NCBI GenBank assembly: GCA_048814795.1
Contig: CP184673.1
Coordinates: forward strand, 992,001 to 1,056,000
Origin: Thermatribacter sp048814795
GTDB taxonomy: Bacteria; Atribacterota; Atribacteria; Atribacterales; Thermatribacteraceae
DNA: 64,000 nt
Direction of reading: 5' to 3'
The notes beneath the pieces were generated by a model, which searched no databases, was not told where the DNA came from, and saw only the letters and a program-made list of their open reading frames with translations. Positions 33,941-42,409 of the stretch are shown here, in pieces (position 1 is the first letter of the stretch; each line of letters begins with the position of its first letter). Made by a program: the position numbers and the translations under genes.

Positions 33941-33962
33941 TTTGCTTTTGTTTGGATACATT
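33934..33962 (+). promoter_or_regulatory. Promoter of the fab operon
   Basis: TTGTCA (33934-33939), 17 bases, TACATT (33957-33962). It drives fabZ and probably the genes through to the Clp1-like kinase. No FapR-type operator was recognised. Confidence 0.65.
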
Positions 33963-33990
33963 ATTAAAAACACTGAGGAGGTATTCGAGG

Positions 33991-34428
33991 ATGGAATTTG
34001 ATGTTAGGAAAATTCAGGAAATATTGCCACATCGCTTCCCATTCCTCCTGGTTGATAGAATAATTTCGTTGGAAGAAAACCGGGTGGTAGGCATTAAAAA
34101 TGTTACCATCAACGAGTGGTTCTTTCAGGGGCATTTTCCTGGACGACCAGTTATGCCCGGAGTTTTGATTTTGGAAAGTATGGCCCAGGTGGGGGCTACC
34201 ATGATGATGAATATGGAAGAATTTAAAAATTGCATTCCCTATTTTACCTCCCTTGAAAATGTTCGTTTCAGAAAACCAGTAGTGCCTGGAGACCAGCTGG
34301 TTATGGAGCTTACTCTCTTGAAACTTAAAAGGAGAATGGGTAAGCTCAGTGGAGTAGCTCGAGTTGGTGATAATGTTGTGGCTGAGGCAGAAATTGGCTT
34401 TTCCTTGGTTGAAGTTAAGGAGGAGTAG
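33991..34428 (+). CDS. fabZ: 3-hydroxyacyl-ACP dehydratase
   Basis: A 145-residue hot-dog-fold enzyme of type II fatty acid synthesis. I start it at the ATG nine bases after GAGGAGG; the longer in-frame start lies within the promoter. PHRFPFLLVDRI and GHFPGRPVMPGVLILESMAQ give the catalytic His48 and Glu62. Length is normal. It dehydrates the hydroxyacyl-ACP intermediates in elongation cycles run by the FabF encoded downstream. Confidence 0.95.
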   Translation: MEFDVRKIQEILPHRFPFLLVDRIISLEENRVVGIKNVTINEWFFQGHFPGRPVMPGVLILESMAQVGATMMMNMEEFKNCIPYFTSLENVRFRKPVVPGDQLVMELTLLKLKRRMGKLSGVARVGDNVVAEAEIGFSLVEVKEE

Positions 34429-34431
34429 GAA

Positions 34432-35415
34432 TTGGAAAAATTTTTTGCAAAGGTCAGCGGTGTTGGCTCTTGTGTTCCGGATAAGGTTTTGAGTAATCAG
34501 GACCTTGAAAAGATGGTGGATACCAGTGATGAATGGATAACCACTCGTACTGGAATCAAAGAAAGAAGAATTGCCTCACCTCAAGAGACTACTTCTGCGC
34601 TGGCCCTTGAAGCAGCTCGTCGAGCCTTGCAGATGGCTCAGGTCGATCCCCGGGAACTGGATTTGATTGTGGTGGCTACAGTTACCCCCGATATGTTTTT
34701 CCCCGCTACAGCCTGTCTTCTGCAACGGGAACTGGGTGCTCCTCAGGCGGCCTGCTTTGATCTTGAGGCTGGATGCACGGGCTTTGTTTATGCGCTGGTT
34801 GTGGCTGAAAAGTATCTGATTGGAGGTGGGGGCGAAAAAGCCCTGGTAGTTGGTGCGGAAACCCTTTCCAAGATTGTAGACTGGGAAGACCGCGCCACCT
34901 GTGTTCTGTTTGGGGATGGAGCGGGAGCCTGTGTGCTTGAGAAAACGGATCGTCCAGGTTTAATAGCTTCCTACTTGGGTAGTGACGGTGGAGGTGCACA
35001 CCTTCTGGAGCTTCCAGCTGGAGGTTCTCGCATACCAGCTTCCCGGGAAAGCGTGGAAAAAAGGTTACATTACATAAAAATGAATGGCAACGAAGTTTTT
35101 AAATTTGCGGTGAGAATAATGGAGGAAGCTTCAAGGGAAGTAACAAAAAGGGCTGGAGTGGGACTTGAGGAAGTCGCTCTATTTGTTCCTCATCAGGCCA
35201 ATATCAGGATTATTGATTCTGCTGCCCGAAGGTTGAAAATTCCCCAGGAAAAGATATTTGTTAACGTGCACAAATATGGCAACACTTCTTCTGCTTCCAT
35301 TCCCATTGCCCTTGACGAAGCCTATCGGGAGGGAAAAATCAAGGAAGGTGATCTGGTGTTGCTTGTCGGCTTTGGTGCAGGTTTAACCTGGGGTTCTGCA
35401 CTTATTCGCTGGTGA
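34432..35415 (+). CDS. fabH: 3-oxoacyl-ACP synthase III
   Basis: A 327-residue initiating condensing enzyme joining acetyl-CoA-type primers with malonyl-ACP. The Cys-His-Asn triad is visible: C115 in LEAGCTGF, H254 in PHQANIRI and N284 in KYGNTSSASIP. TTG start 5-8 bases after AAGGAGGAG and only three bases after the fabZ stop. Length is normal. Confidence 0.95.
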   Translation: MEKFFAKVSGVGSCVPDKVLSNQDLEKMVDTSDEWITTRTGIKERRIASPQETTSALALEAARRALQMAQVDPRELDLIVVATVTPDMFFPATACLLQRELGAPQAACFDLEAGCTGFVYALVVAEKYLIGGGGEKALVVGAETLSKIVDWEDRATCVLFGDGAGACVLEKTDRPGLIASYLGSDGGGAHLLELPAGGSRIPASRESVEKRLHYIKMNGNEVFKFAVRIMEEASREVTKRAGVGLEEVALFVPHQANIRIIDSAARRLKIPQEKIFVNVHKYGNTSSASIPIALDEAYREGKIKEGDLVLLVGFGAGLTWGSALIRW

Positions 35416-35431
35416 AAGGGAGGTTTTGCTC

Positions 35432-36676
35432 TTGAAAAGAAAGGTGGTTGTTACCGGGTTAGGGCTGATCAGTCCTGTAGGTACTGGTAAGGAAAAGTTC
35501 TGGCAGGCTCTGCTGGAGGGCCGCTCAGGTATAAAGCGGATCGAAGCTTTTGATCCTTCGGATTTTGATTCCCAGATTGCTGGTGAGGTGCGAGACTTTG
35601 ACGTGGAAAAATTTCTCTCCCGCAAAGAGGCCCGCAGGATGGATCGCTTTTCCCAGTTTGCAGTTTGCGCTTCAATGATGGCCATTGAAGATGCAGGCCT
35701 GGATGTGACGCGCGTAGACCGCAACCTGATTGGAGTGATTCTTGGTTCAGGTATTGGGGGTATTAAAACCTTTGAAGACCAGCACAAGGTATTACTGGAG
35801 AAAGGGCCATCCAAAGTCAGTCCTTTCTTTATTCCCATGATGATTGTCAACATGGGGGCAGCGAATGTGGCTATTCAGTTAGGTTTGAGGGGTCCTAACA
35901 GCTGTGTTTCCACGGCCTGTGAAGCCTCAACCCATGCACTGGGTGAGGCACTGCGCATTATCCAGCTTGGAGAGGCTGACTGGATGATTGCAGTAGGCGC
36001 TGAGGCTTCCATCACTCCCATTTCTCTGGCGGGATTCTGTGCTATGAAAGCCCTGTCAGTGCGCAACGATGAGCCAGAGAGAGCTTCCCGGCCTTTTGAT
36101 CGGGACCGGGATGGTTTTGTGATGGCCGAAGGTGCTGCCGCGCTTCTGCTTGAAGCAGAAGAAGTTGCCCGAAAGAGAGGAGCTCGGATATACGCTGAGT
36201 TGAAGGGATATGCTTCAACCTGCGATGCCTATCACATCACTGCTCCAGACCCGGAGGGGAGTGGAGCAGCACGGGCCATGCTTCTTGCCCTGCAGGATGC
36301 GGGGATAGGACCCGAGGAAGTTGACTACATAAATGCTCATGGAACCTCAACCCCGCTCAACGACCGTATGGAAACTCTGGCCATAAAGCGTGCCTTTGGA
36401 GAACATGCTTATTCTCTGAAAATAAGTTCTATCAAGTCGATGGTGGGACATCTTTTGGGAGCAGCAGGGGCCATTGAAGCTGCAGCTACAGTTCTTGCAG
36501 TTTATCATGGGATTATTCCACCCACTATCAATCTTGAAAATCCTGATCCGGAGTGCGACCTTGATTATACTCCTCAAAAGAGTGTGGAATGTTCTATCCG
36601 TAATGCCCTTTCCAACTCTTTTGGGTTTGGCGGACACAACGGAACGCTGGTTTTTGGAAGGTATGGTGAGAGCTGA
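35432..36676 (+). CDS. fabF: 3-oxoacyl-ACP synthase II
   Basis: A 414-residue elongating condensing enzyme. I choose the TTG at 35432, eight bases after GGGAGG, since the TTG at 35426 is too close to the SD. The triad falls at C163 (STACEAS), H303 (NAHGTSTPLND) and H340 (KSMVGHLLGAAG), the same numbering as the E. coli enzyme. The operon lacks acpP, fabD and fabG, which must be elsewhere. Confidence 0.95.
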   Translation: MKRKVVVTGLGLISPVGTGKEKFWQALLEGRSGIKRIEAFDPSDFDSQIAGEVRDFDVEKFLSRKEARRMDRFSQFAVCASMMAIEDAGLDVTRVDRNLIGVILGSGIGGIKTFEDQHKVLLEKGPSKVSPFFIPMMIVNMGAANVAIQLGLRGPNSCVSTACEASTHALGEALRIIQLGEADWMIAVGAEASITPISLAGFCAMKALSVRNDEPERASRPFDRDRDGFVMAEGAAALLLEAEEVARKRGARIYAELKGYASTCDAYHITAPDPEGSGAARAMLLALQDAGIGPEEVDYINAHGTSTPLNDRMETLAIKRAFGEHAYSLKISSIKSMVGHLLGAAGAIEAAATVLAVYHGIIPPTINLENPDPECDLDYTPQKSVECSIRNALSNSFGFGGHNGTLVFGRYGES

Positions 36677-37275
36677 TGCCCTGGTGGTTAGTCCCGATCA
36701 TTAATTACCTTTTGGGCTCTTTGCCCTGTGGCCTTATCGTAGGCTGGGCAGTGCGAGGAGTGGATATAAGGAAGTTTGGAAGCGGCAATATTGGTGCTAC
36801 CAACGTTTCCCGGGTGGTGGGTTTTAAGGGAGCCTTGCTGGCAGGAGTGCTCGATGCTTTGAAGGGATTTCTGGGAGCTTATCTGGCCAGCACTTTCGTG
36901 CCCCATTCAGGCTGGTGGCTGGTTGCTACTTTTTTAATCGTGATCGGCCACAACTGGTCGATTTTTCTTGGTTTTAAGGGCGGAAAAGGTGTGGCTACTA
37001 CTCTGGGAGTGCTTTTTTACCTTTCCTGGCCTGCGGCTTCTCTGTGCTTTCTTTCCTGGGTGATAGCGGTTGCTTTGACGCGCTATTCTTCCCTGGGTTC
37101 TCTCACCGGGGCAGCTTTGATGCCTGTTTTTCTGGTGGTGTTCAATCGTCCCTGGCATTTTGTGTTCTGGGGAATACTGGCAGCGTTGCTCGTGTTTATA
37201 AGGCACAGAGAAAACATTCGCCGATTACTTTCCGGCAAAGAGTTGAAAATCGGCCAAAAGAAGGAGCGTGATTGA
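36676..37275 (+). CDS. plsY: Acyl-phosphate glycerol-3-phosphate acyltransferase
   Basis: A 199-residue integral membrane enzyme that acylates glycerol 3-phosphate from acyl phosphate, the first step of phospholipid synthesis. NYLLGSLPCGLIVG, GSGNIGATNVSRVVG and GHNWSIFLGFKGGKGVATTLG are the family signatures, with about five membrane segments. ATG overlaps the fabF stop (TGATG). The usual partner plsX is not seen in this operon. Confidence 0.94.
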   Translation: MPWWLVPIINYLLGSLPCGLIVGWAVRGVDIRKFGSGNIGATNVSRVVGFKGALLAGVLDALKGFLGAYLASTFVPHSGWWLVATFLIVIGHNWSIFLGFKGGKGVATTLGVLFYLSWPAASLCFLSWVIAVALTRYSSLGSLTGAALMPVFLVVFNRPWHFVFWGILAALLVFIRHRENIRRLLSGKELKIGQKKERD

Positions 37276-37276
37276 A

Positions 37277-37603
37277 ATGGCAGGAAACGTTGTGGAAGTA
37301 AACCAGAATAATTTTAAGCAAGAGGTTCTCGATTCGGAACTTCCCGTACTGGTCGACTTCTGGGCTTCGTGGTGCATGCCCTGTCGCATGCTGGCTCCCA
37401 TCGTGGAGGAAATTGCCGAGGAGTGGGCTGGCAAGATCAGGGTGGCCAAACTTAACACCGATGAATCTCCCTCTATAGCCCAGCAGTATGGTATCCACGC
37501 CATTCCTACCCTGATCATTTTTAAAAACGGTCAGGAAGTAGAGCGGCTGGTAGGATATCTTCCCAAGAAGAATATCGAGCAAAAGCTGAAAATGGTTGTT
37601 TGA
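37277..37603 (+). CDS. trxA: Thioredoxin with WCMPC active site
   Basis: A 108-residue thioredoxin. The ATG at 37277 is ten bases after GGAG; the in-frame GTG at 37268 is too close to the SD. Residues 21-40 show VLVDFWASWCMPCRMLAP: the CxxC pair is C33/C36 with Met in place of the canonical Gly (WCGPC). The cis-Pro motif AIPTLIIF is intact. The change should shift redox potential or partner choice, but it is still a typical thioredoxin. It begins one base after the plsY stop. Confidence 0.92.
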   Translation: MAGNVVEVNQNNFKQEVLDSELPVLVDFWASWCMPCRMLAPIVEEIAEEWAGKIRVAKLNTDESPSIAQQYGIHAIPTLIIFKNGQEVERLVGYLPKKNIEQKLKMVV

Positions 37604-38319
37604 TGCGTTTCCTCTTTGTGTTTCTGGGATTGGTTGCTCTCTGGATAGGGTTTTTGGGGAGCACGGAAACTCTGGCTTTTGAACCCTGTGGACAGTACGT
37701 TTACGGCTGGAATCGGGTGAGAGTGATCACCCAGGTGCACGTGGAGGATAAAGTGGTGGCTTTGACCTTTGATGACGCTCCAGCTCCTGCTCTAACGGAT
37801 ATTCTGGAAGTCCTGAGCAAAAGAAAGGTTAAAGCCACCTTTTTTATTGTCGGTGCTCAGGCGCAAAGATATCCTGAGTTACTGAAAAATATAGTCTTGC
37901 AGGGTCATGAGTTGGGGAATCATTCCTTTTCTCATATTTTTGATGACTCTAAGAGCCTTGAAAAGCTGATAGAAGATATACAAAAATGTGAAAAAGTGGT
38001 TTTTAAAATTACGGGCCGCATTCCTTTATATTTCAGGCCTCCTGGAGGCTTTCTTAACAATCTGGTGAAGGAAGCCTGTGGACGCACTGGCTACAGTATT
38101 TTGATGTGGTCTCTGGATACCAGAGACTGGGCGTTGAACGATTTTCGGGAACAAATCGTGGAGAACTTACTTACCCAGCTTTCTCCGGGCGATATTGTTC
38201 TTTTGCATGTGGTTCCTCAGACTGCTTCTTTACTCGATGAAATGATTGAAGCAATTCAGGAAAGGAGTTATCAAATACTACCTTTGGGCGATCTTTTGAG
38301 CATGACCTATGGACACTGA
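37603..38319 (+). CDS. Exported polysaccharide deacetylase (NodB/CE4 family)
   Basis: A 238-residue enzyme with an N-terminal signal or anchor (FLFVFLGLVALWIGFLG). Motifs are TFDDAP (catalytic base and metal Asp), HELGNHSFSH (metal His pair) and FRPPGG, with LMWSLDTRDW later. Likely removes N- or O-acetyl groups from peptidoglycan or a surface polysaccharide. The ATG overlaps the thioredoxin stop (TGATG). A leading TTG three bases earlier is an alternative start. Confidence 0.9.
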   Translation: MRFLFVFLGLVALWIGFLGSTETLAFEPCGQYVYGWNRVRVITQVHVEDKVVALTFDDAPAPALTDILEVLSKRKVKATFFIVGAQAQRYPELLKNIVLQGHELGNHSFSHIFDDSKSLEKLIEDIQKCEKVVFKITGRIPLYFRPPGGFLNNLVKEACGRTGYSILMWSLDTRDWALNDFREQIVENLLTQLSPGDIVLLHVVPQTASLLDEMIEAIQERSYQILPLGDLLSMTYGH

Positions 38320-39334
38320 TTTTCCCTGGCCAGAAGAATGGGTTCCACTGCAAGGAAAACTCCCCGACTTTGCAGGAGTGATTATGGTGGTTGCTCCAGT
38401 GGATCGGGGGAAAACCACTCTGGTCAGACTTATCTGCGATTTTTTTAAAAAGCGTGGTCGGGATTTTGCTCTGGTGGATAGTGATCTGGGTCAATCTATG
38501 GTGGGTCCACCCACTACAGTGGGTATGCTTCCCCCGGAGAAGTGCGTAAAACCCCAGGACGCCCTTTTTACTCCTTATTTCCGTTTTGTGGGTGACACCA
38601 CTCCCTCCCGACACCTGCTTTTGACTGTGCTTTCCGTGTTTGAAATGGTACAGATGGCTCGGGAACTTGCCGAAATAGTTGTGGTCGACACCTGTGGCCT
38701 TTTTCGGGGTTTAGAAGGTTTGTACCTCAAAATGTTGAAGATAAAGTTATTGATGCCCCAGCTTGTGATTGGTTTGGGGAGCGAAGAGGAATTTGCTGTA
38801 CTTAGCTCCCTGGGAATAAAAGATTTTCTGGTTTTACCCACCCCAGCTGGGCTCAAGAACAAAAGCTTTGAGGAGAGGAAGAGTTACCGAAAATTGCTTT
38901 TTGCAGAATACTTTTCCAGAGGCAGAAGTTTTGTTCTGGAATTGTCCAGATTGCGCCTTTTTGCTCCCCTTTCTCCCTATTTTTACCTCCAGCAAATTGT
39001 GTCTGTAGAGGGAGGGGTAGTTTTTAAAGTGGGGAGAAAACGGTATCACGTCTTTTGCTCGGAGCGGGCAAAGCATGGCGCTTTTTCTAAGGGATGGAGT
39101 GGATACTGGGTCTTTCCTGAAGAGATGGGCAACCTGCTCTGCTGCCTTTATTCTGAGCAACTCCGGGAAATAGGGCTGGGAGTTCTTAAGAAAATTGATC
39201 TTTCTGAGGGCAAGGTAGAAATATGGGCTACTCCTCTCTCTCGAGAGGAGCCCATATTTGTGGTTTGTGGTGACCTGAAGGTGAGTCCTCAGGGCGAAGA
39301 AATGGGCCGCTTGTCTTGGAGAATTTTGAGATAA
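38309..39334 (+). CDS. Clp1/Grc3-like polynucleotide 5'-hydroxyl kinase
   Basis: A 341-residue P-loop protein. Walker A reads APVDRGKTTLVRL (residues 29-41), followed by FALVDSDLGQSMVGPPTTVG, the Walker B and DxDxGQ signature of the Clp1/NOL9/Grc3 group, and by VVVDTCGLFRGLEG. A C-terminal region of about 130 residues is less conserved. Relatives phosphorylate 5'-OH ends of RNA or DNA, which is inferred here. The first base of the Walker A consensus (usually Gly) is Ala. It overlaps the deacetylase gene by 11 bases, closing the fab operon. In the same genome segment the RNA ligase would be a plausible partner. Confidence 0.8.
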   Translation: MDTDFPWPEEWVPLQGKLPDFAGVIMVVAPVDRGKTTLVRLICDFFKKRGRDFALVDSDLGQSMVGPPTTVGMLPPEKCVKPQDALFTPYFRFVGDTTPSRHLLLTVLSVFEMVQMARELAEIVVVDTCGLFRGLEGLYLKMLKIKLLMPQLVIGLGSEEEFAVLSSLGIKDFLVLPTPAGLKNKSFEERKSYRKLLFAEYFSRGRSFVLELSRLRLFAPLSPYFYLQQIVSVEGGVVFKVGRKRYHVFCSERAKHGAFSKGWSGYWVFPEEMGNLLCCLYSEQLREIGLGVLKKIDLSEGKVEIWATPLSREEPIFVVCGDLKVSPQGEEMGRLSWRILR

Positions 39335-39347
39335 GAAGCTCAAAATT
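39322..39347. terminator. AT-rich bidirectional hairpin between convergent genes
   Basis: AATTTTGAG (39322-39330) pairs with CTCAAAATT (39339-39347) over 9 bp, spanning the stops of the Clp1-like gene and the convergent TM1266-like gene. The stem is weak and the T-tracts poor. Confidence 0.4.
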
Positions 39348-39592
39348 TATATTTCGAGGTAGTGGGCGATAACTCCCTCCAGTTTGTGTAAACTTTCTTT
39401 TAACTGGTCGATTTCTTCTTGTTTTCCGGTGAGTTCCAATATTACCAGGCCATCTTCAGCACAATATTCGGGAGAAACTTCGTGAAGCCCCAGGCGGGTT
39501 TTTATGTTGCACCCGAACTGGGTGAGGATTTTTTGAACCTGGGGAGCCTGTTTTGAACGGGCCGCGATTTTGAGTATCAGTAGCCTGTACAT
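39347..39592 (-). CDS. TM1266-like ACT/NikR-C-fold putative regulator
   Basis: An 81-residue protein starting at the ATG seven bases after AGAGGTG. Its pattern, RLLILKIAARSKQAPQVQKI, then GLHEVSPEYCAEDGLVILEL, matches the small family annotated as iron-only hydrogenase system regulators (TM1266), an ACT/NikR C-terminal fold without a DNA-binding part. Ligand and targets are unknown, and no hydrogenase genes lie nearby. Placed between the fab operon and the T-box. Confidence 0.72.
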   Translation of the reverse strand: MYRLLILKIAARSKQAPQVQKILTQFGCNIKTRLGLHEVSPEYCAEDGLVILELTGKQEEIDQLKESLHKLEGVIAHYLEI

Positions 39593-39693
39593 TTCTATCA
39601 CCTCTTTGAAGTATTTTTATGTCTGGATAGTATACCGCAAGACAACCGGACTTAGAAATATTAGTTTTTTTATAGAAAAAGTAGAAAAATCTA

Positions 39694-39722
39694 TTGACAA
39701 GTTATTTTTGGGTAACTATAAT
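39694..39722 (+). promoter_or_regulatory. Consensus promoter of the methionine T-box operon
   Basis: TTGACA (39694-39699), 17 bases, TATAAT (39717-39722): a full consensus sigma70 promoter. Start expected near 39729. Confidence 0.9.
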
Positions 39723-39739
39723 TCTCAAAACAAAGTTGA

Positions 39740-39976
39740 ATCAAGGCTGGAGATCGAGGACAGGGATTAGTAGTCAGAGGGGAGGAACAGAGAGAGCCGG
39801 GGAAAGGTGGGAGCCCGGTTTCCGAAGCCTGACGAAATGGCCCTGGAGAGGTTGTGGTGAAGGCAAGTAGCCACAAACGGTAGCTCCGTTAAAGGCAAAG
39901 AGTGGCCGGCGAGTTCTTTGTGTCGGTCACAAGGGTGGTACCGCGGGTAACCCTCGCCCCTTGGGCGAGGGTTTTT
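39740..39976 (+). promoter_or_regulatory. T-box riboswitch with methionine (AUG) specifier
   Basis: Stem I elements (GAGGACAGGGATTAGTAG, AGAGAGCCGG, GGTGGGAGCCCGG) lead to the specifier region GACGAAATGGCC, where GAA is followed by ATG (39837-39839), implying tRNA-Met sensing. The T-box core AGGGTGGTACCGCG is at 39932-39945. The terminator is a 9-bp GC-rich stem (39951-39959 with 39963-39971) followed by TTTTTTATTTTT. Uncharged tRNA-Met should favour antitermination, turning on the downstream homocysteine genes when methionine is short. Confidence 0.93.
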
Positions 39977-40013
39977 TATTTTTAGCTACCTGAAAAAATG
40001 GAGGTGATAAAAG

Positions 40014-41246
40014 GTGGAGGGAAAGTTACGCAGTTATGAGGAGATTAATCAGAAAATCCGCGAAGGCAAAGCGGTGGTGGTTACTGCCGAAGAAGTAATT
40101 GAAATGGTTAGAGAAAAAGGACTGAAAGAAGTAGCCCGTCAGGTTGATGTGGTGACCACGGGTACTTTTGGCATCATGTGTTCTTCGGGTGCTTTTTTGA
40201 ATATTGGACATACCAAACCCCGCATGAAGATTTCCGAGGCATATTTGAACGGAGTGCTGGCTTATTGTGGCCTGGCAGCTGTAGATATGTACATTGGAGC
40301 AACTCAACCGGCCCAGGACGATCCTCTTAACAAGGTGCATCCTGGCGAGTTTCGCTATGGAGGAGGTCACGTCATTCAAGACCTGGTTGCCGGGAAAGAT
40401 GTTCTACTTGAAGCCTATGCTTATGGCACGGATTGTTATCCGCGTAAAAAGCTGGTTACCTGGATTAACCTTAAGGACCTGAACGAAGCCTATCTTTTCA
40501 ATCCTCGCAATGCCTATCAGAACTACAACGTAGCGGTTAACCTTTCCGATAAAACTATCTATACCTACATGGGTATTCTTCTTCCTCGCCTTGGAAATGC
40601 TGGTTATTCTTCGGCAGGCCAGTTAAGCCCCCTTTTAAACGATCCTTTTTATCGGGTCATTGGAGTGGGAACCAGAATCTTTCTGGGAGGAGGAATTGGT
40701 TACGTTGCCTGGCAGGGTACTCAGCACAATCCTTCAGTGGAGCGTAACGAAAGGGGGATCCCCAAAGGTGGTGCCGGGACGCTGGCCCTGATTGGTGACC
40801 TGAAAGGAATGAGTGCTCAGTGGCTCTGGGGAGTTAGCATCAGGGGCTATGGTTGTTCTCTTGCTGTAGGAGTTGGGGTTCCTATTCCCATCCTCGATGA
40901 GGAAACTCTTTATTATTGTTCAGTGAGTGATGAGGAAATACTGGCACCGGTGGTCGACTACAGTTCTGCTTATCCTGAGGGAACTGGCGAAGTTCTTGAA
41001 TATGTTAGCTATGCTCAATTGAGGAGTGGCAGAATAGTGGTCAGAGGCAAAGAAGTTCCTACCTTCCCGCTTTCCAGCTACCAGCGGGCAAGAGAAATTG
41101 CTCAGACCCTCAAGAAGTGGATTCAGGAAGGTGCTTTTGAGCTGACTCGCCCGGTGATTAATCTTCCCGGTGTAGAATCGGGAGTGCGCTTTAAAAACCT
41201 TAAGGAACGCCCGGTTGAAAACTACACGGCAACTCTAAAGAGGTGA
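40014..41246 (+). CDS. Homocysteine biosynthesis protein, COG1900/DUF39
   Basis: A 410-residue protein, GTG start six bases after GGAGGTGA. Sequence patterns such as REGKAVVVTAEEVIEMVREKG, VDVVTTGTFGIMCSSGAFLN, GGGIGYVAWQGTQHNP and KGGAGTLALIGDLKGMS identify the DUF39 family. In methanogens and sulfate reducers these proteins, with a NIL-domain ferredoxin, are needed to make homocysteine from aspartate semialdehyde and sulfide without the usual acylated-homoserine route. The conserved Cys in MCSSGAF is a candidate sulfur carrier. Control by a Met T-box supports this role. Confidence 0.9.
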   Translation: MEGKLRSYEEINQKIREGKAVVVTAEEVIEMVREKGLKEVARQVDVVTTGTFGIMCSSGAFLNIGHTKPRMKISEAYLNGVLAYCGLAAVDMYIGATQPAQDDPLNKVHPGEFRYGGGHVIQDLVAGKDVLLEAYAYGTDCYPRKKLVTWINLKDLNEAYLFNPRNAYQNYNVAVNLSDKTIYTYMGILLPRLGNAGYSSAGQLSPLLNDPFYRVIGVGTRIFLGGGIGYVAWQGTQHNPSVERNERGIPKGGAGTLALIGDLKGMSAQWLWGVSIRGYGCSLAVGVGVPIPILDEETLYYCSVSDEEILAPVVDYSSAYPEGTGEVLEYVSYAQLRSGRIVVRGKEVPTFPLSSYQRAREIAQTLKKWIQEGAFELTRPVINLPGVESGVRFKNLKERPVENYTATLKR

Positions 41247-41251
41247 GCATA

Positions 41252-41662
41252 ATGACCGTTTCTCGGAAAATAGTTTTGCACTTCCCGGCTGAAGTTGCAG
41301 ACAGACCCATAGTCTGTGATCTGGCATTGCGTTTTGGGCTGGCTTTCAATATCTTGAGGGCTTCCATTTCGCCGCATCGTGAGGGCATTATGGTCATGGA
41401 AATAATTGGTGAAGGTGTAAACCAGGAAAAGGGGTTGCAGTATCTGCGAGAGCAGGGAGTGCTTATTGAGTCTCTTAGTCAGGATATTCGCAAAAATGAT
41501 GAACGCTGCATTAACTGTGGGGCCTGTGTTGGTGTTTGCCCTACTTCGGCGCTGTTTATAGAAAAGCCTTCTTTCGAAGTGTGTTTTGATGGTACTAAAT
41601 GCATCGCCTGTGAGATGTGCATTATGGCCTGTCCGACTTTTGCTATGGAGGCGTTGATTTGA
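41252..41662 (+). CDS. NIL-domain ferredoxin for homocysteine biosynthesis (MA1822-like)
   Basis: A 136-residue protein; ATG at 41252 follows GAGGTGA, which lies in the end of the preceding gene. Residues 1-75 form a NIL domain (IVLHFPAEVADRPIVCDLAL), and the C-terminal half has two [4Fe-4S] motifs, CINCGACVGVCP and CIACEMCIMACP. It is the expected redox partner of the COG1900 protein, donating electrons when sulfur is inserted to give homocysteine. Partnership is inferred from the conserved gene pair. Confidence 0.9.
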   Translation: MTVSRKIVLHFPAEVADRPIVCDLALRFGLAFNILRASISPHREGIMVMEIIGEGVNQEKGLQYLREQGVLIESLSQDIRKNDERCINCGACVGVCPTSALFIEKPSFEVCFDGTKCIACEMCIMACPTFAMEALI

Positions 41663-42387
41663 GCATGGAATACGTGAAGCGGTGGTATCGCCGCTTGATG
41701 CAGGTACCCGATCTGGTTTCTTTTGAAGTTAAAATTGAAGAAAGTGACCTTTTCGTAATGGCCGATTTTGATTTACGAGAAAGGGTCAGGGAACTCCTGG
41801 AGAGAGAGCGCAATAATCTGAAGGCCTACTTGCGTTATCATCCTGAATTTTTGAGTTCTCTGAAACCGCTTCGGGTGCCTGCTTTTGCTCCTCCTGTGTG
41901 TCGGCTTATGGCCTGGGCTGCTGAAAAGGCCGGGGTGGGTCCTATGGCCGCAGTGGCTGGAGCCATCAATGAGAGGGTTTTTGAAGGTGTTAAGGGAGAA
42001 GTTACAGAATTTATAGTGGAAAACGGTGGAGATTTACTGATTGTTTCCGGTCAACCCAGAGTGGTAGCAGTTTATGCTGGAGAAGGTTCTCCCTTTAGCT
42101 TTAAACTGGGCATTAAGCTTCCACCCGGTCGCTGGGGAGTGGCTACTTCTTCGGGCAAGGTAGGTCCTTCTCTGAGTTTTGGTAAAGCCGATGCCGTGGT
42201 GGTGATCAGTGAATCTGCGGCACTTGCCGATGCCTGGGCAACCAGCCTGGCTAATCTGGTAAAGGACAGAGGAGATGTTGAAAAGGTATTGCAGATTAGC
42301 GAAAGCGCTTATGGTGTTCAGGGTATATTTGTGGCTTTTGGAAAGGTTATGGGGGTAAGAGGTAAAATAGAACTGGTTGCTCTGTGA
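41659..42387 (+). CDS. UPF0280/COG2122 protein (ApbE-like fold), homocysteine cluster
   Basis: A 242-residue protein. TTG at 41659 is seven bases after GGAGG and overlaps the previous stop (TTGA); the ATG at 41665 is a possible alternative. Motifs include RYHPEFLSSLKPL, GVGPMAAVAGAINE, FIVENGGDLLI and GVATSSGKVGPSLSFGKADA, typical of UPF0280. COG2122 co-occurs with COG1900 and has been tied genetically to homocysteine formation in anaerobes; its chemistry is unsettled. Third gene under the Met T-box. Confidence 0.87.
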   Translation: MSMEYVKRWYRRLMQVPDLVSFEVKIEESDLFVMADFDLRERVRELLERERNNLKAYLRYHPEFLSSLKPLRVPAFAPPVCRLMAWAAEKAGVGPMAAVAGAINERVFEGVKGEVTEFIVENGGDLLIVSGQPRVVAVYAGEGSPFSFKLGIKLPPGRWGVATSSGKVGPSLSFGKADAVVVISESAALADAWATSLANLVKDRGDVEKVLQISESAYGVQGIFVAFGKVMGVRGKIELVAL

Positions 42388-42409
42388 TTTATTGTGAGGA
42401 GCTGGAAAA

